DNA of 6,907 nucleotides, from positions 1 through 6,907 of the forward strand of contig JABSQI010000088.1 of the NCBI GenBank assembly GCA_013215905.1. The letters are read 5' to 3'. Below are positions 6,667-6,907 of the stretch, in pieces. The stretch comes from Legionellales bacterium (lineage in GTDB: Bacteria > Pseudomonadota > Gammaproteobacteria > PIVX01). The notes under the pieces are model-generated. The model saw only the letters and a program-made list of their open reading frames with translations, searched no databases and was not told where the DNA came from. Position 1 is the stretch's first letter, and the number at the start of each line of letters is the position of its first letter. The position numbers and the translations under genes were made by a program.

Positions 6667-6718
6667 TTAAGCCCTCATTAATTAAACACTTAATATTTTC
6701 AAATAGGTTGTCCTCCTT
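6667..6718 (-). promoter_or_regulatory. nrdB leader with strong orphan Shine-Dalgarno and two mini-ORFs
   Basis: On the minus strand AAGGAGGA (6711-6718), a near-perfect Shine-Dalgarno, stands 9 nt before a TTG at 6702. That TTG opens a 6-codon frame (KILSV after the start) ending at 6682. Four bases later ATG AGG GCT TAA (6667-6678) forms a 3-codon frame whose AGGG is part of the nrdB ribosome-binding site; it ends 3 nt before the nrdB ATG. This could be a leader-peptide control region, or the scar of a deleted gene between nrdA and nrdB. Confidence 0.35.
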
Positions 6719-6768
6719 AACTATCTATCTTCCAAATTATTTTTACACATCAGGTAGTAACTTTGGAT

Positions 6769-6777
6769 ATTTTAACA
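6769..6777 (-). promoter_or_regulatory. nrdB: Extended -10 promoter element upstream of nrdB
   Basis: On the minus strand TGTTAAAAT (6769-6777) fits an extended -10 (TGn then TAAAAT). A weak -35 (TGTTAA) lies 16 bp further upstream. Transcription would begin near 6762, leaving a leader of about 100 nt that includes the strong orphan ribosome-binding site. Confidence 0.3.
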
Positions 6778-6834
6778 TAATTTACTTTAATTAACATGCC
6801 AGTATCATATCTATAAATGTTCAACTAAAAATCA

Positions 6835-6862
6835 ATTTTAAATCACGATATATTGTAACTAA
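6835..6862 (-). promoter_or_regulatory. nrdB: Possible distal promoter containing a NrdR-box-like palindrome
   Basis: On the minus strand TTAGTT (6857-6862) and TAAAAT (6835-6840) are separated by 16 bp, a workable if weak promoter. Most of that spacer is TTACAATATATCGTGA (6843-6858), which matches the central CnATATATnG core of NrdR boxes but deviates in the outer bases. NrdR represses ribonucleotide reductase genes by binding boxes that overlap promoters. NrdR normally uses two boxes about 31 bp apart; I see no second one at that distance. Confidence 0.35.
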
Positions 6863-6866
6863 CTTT

Positions 6867-6907
6867 ATGAAAAAAGAATATTTACTCGCTATATTAATTA
6901 ATACTTA
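6867..6907 (+). CDS. Possible 5' end of a divergent gene, cut by the window edge
   Basis: ATG at 6867 opens a frame that runs 13 codons to the edge, MKKEYLLAILINT. A short basic start followed by a hydrophobic run resembles the beginning of a signal peptide or membrane helix. No clear Shine-Dalgarno is present (ACTAACTTT precedes it). If real, it is transcribed away from nrdB, and the NrdR-like site lies between the two. Too short to assign. Confidence 0.25.
   Translation, partial: MKKEYLLAILINT

Noticed and set aside
1..6907. tRNA, rRNA, CRISPR array or complete insertion sequence
   Set aside because: No cloverleaf-like segment, no regularly spaced repeat series beyond the three half-sites, and no transposase motif was found on reading both strands.

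Overview
The window is strongly AT-rich (clearly above two-thirds A+T by eye). It holds two recognisable housekeeping or metabolic genes, one broken metabolic gene, one unfamiliar two-gene unit, and two long gene-poor stretches. All five main reading frames lie on the minus strand. NrdB and the N-terminal acyl-CoA synthetase fragment look gammaproteobacterial. They resemble what I remember of Francisella and relatives, but I could not run a search. Low GC, a truncated fadD and wide gene-poor gaps with coding-like scraps suggest a host-associated, genome-reducing member of that group.

Left end (1-1588): the N-terminal third of a long-chain acyl-CoA synthetase (fadD) runs leftwards. It breaks off at about position 102, before its ATP-binding loop, where it meets an unrelated sequence with a membrane-segment-like frame on the plus strand. 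Positions 745-1588 hold no intact gene, only a perfect 13-bp-stem hairpin and short frames interrupted by stops.

Centre (1589-4063): a likely two-gene operon. The first gene encodes 131 residues of unknown function. The second, 17 bp downstream, encodes a 672-residue soluble protein. Its C-terminal third has motifs in the order expected of circularly permuted papain-like (YiiX/YaeF/LRAT-type) cysteine hydrolases: a His motif near residue 456, a Cys-Ser motif near 599 and a Pro motif near 644. The operon is preceded by three alternating 7-bp half-sites spaced exactly 12 bp apart. It is the best candidate for a poorly described system, possibly an effector with a partner protein.

Gap (4064-4945): no convincing gene. 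It holds one exact DnaA-box nonamer, several near matches and an 18-bp perfect palindrome.

Right end (4946-6907): a stand-alone dihydrofolate-reductase/RibD-C-like reductase, then nrdB, the radical-bearing small subunit of class I ribonucleotide reductase with all metal ligands and the radical tyrosine. nrdA is not directly upstream of nrdB. Instead there is a leader with a strong orphan Shine-Dalgarno, two mini-ORFs and a NrdR-box-like palindrome inside a possible promoter. A possible divergent gene start lies at the edge.
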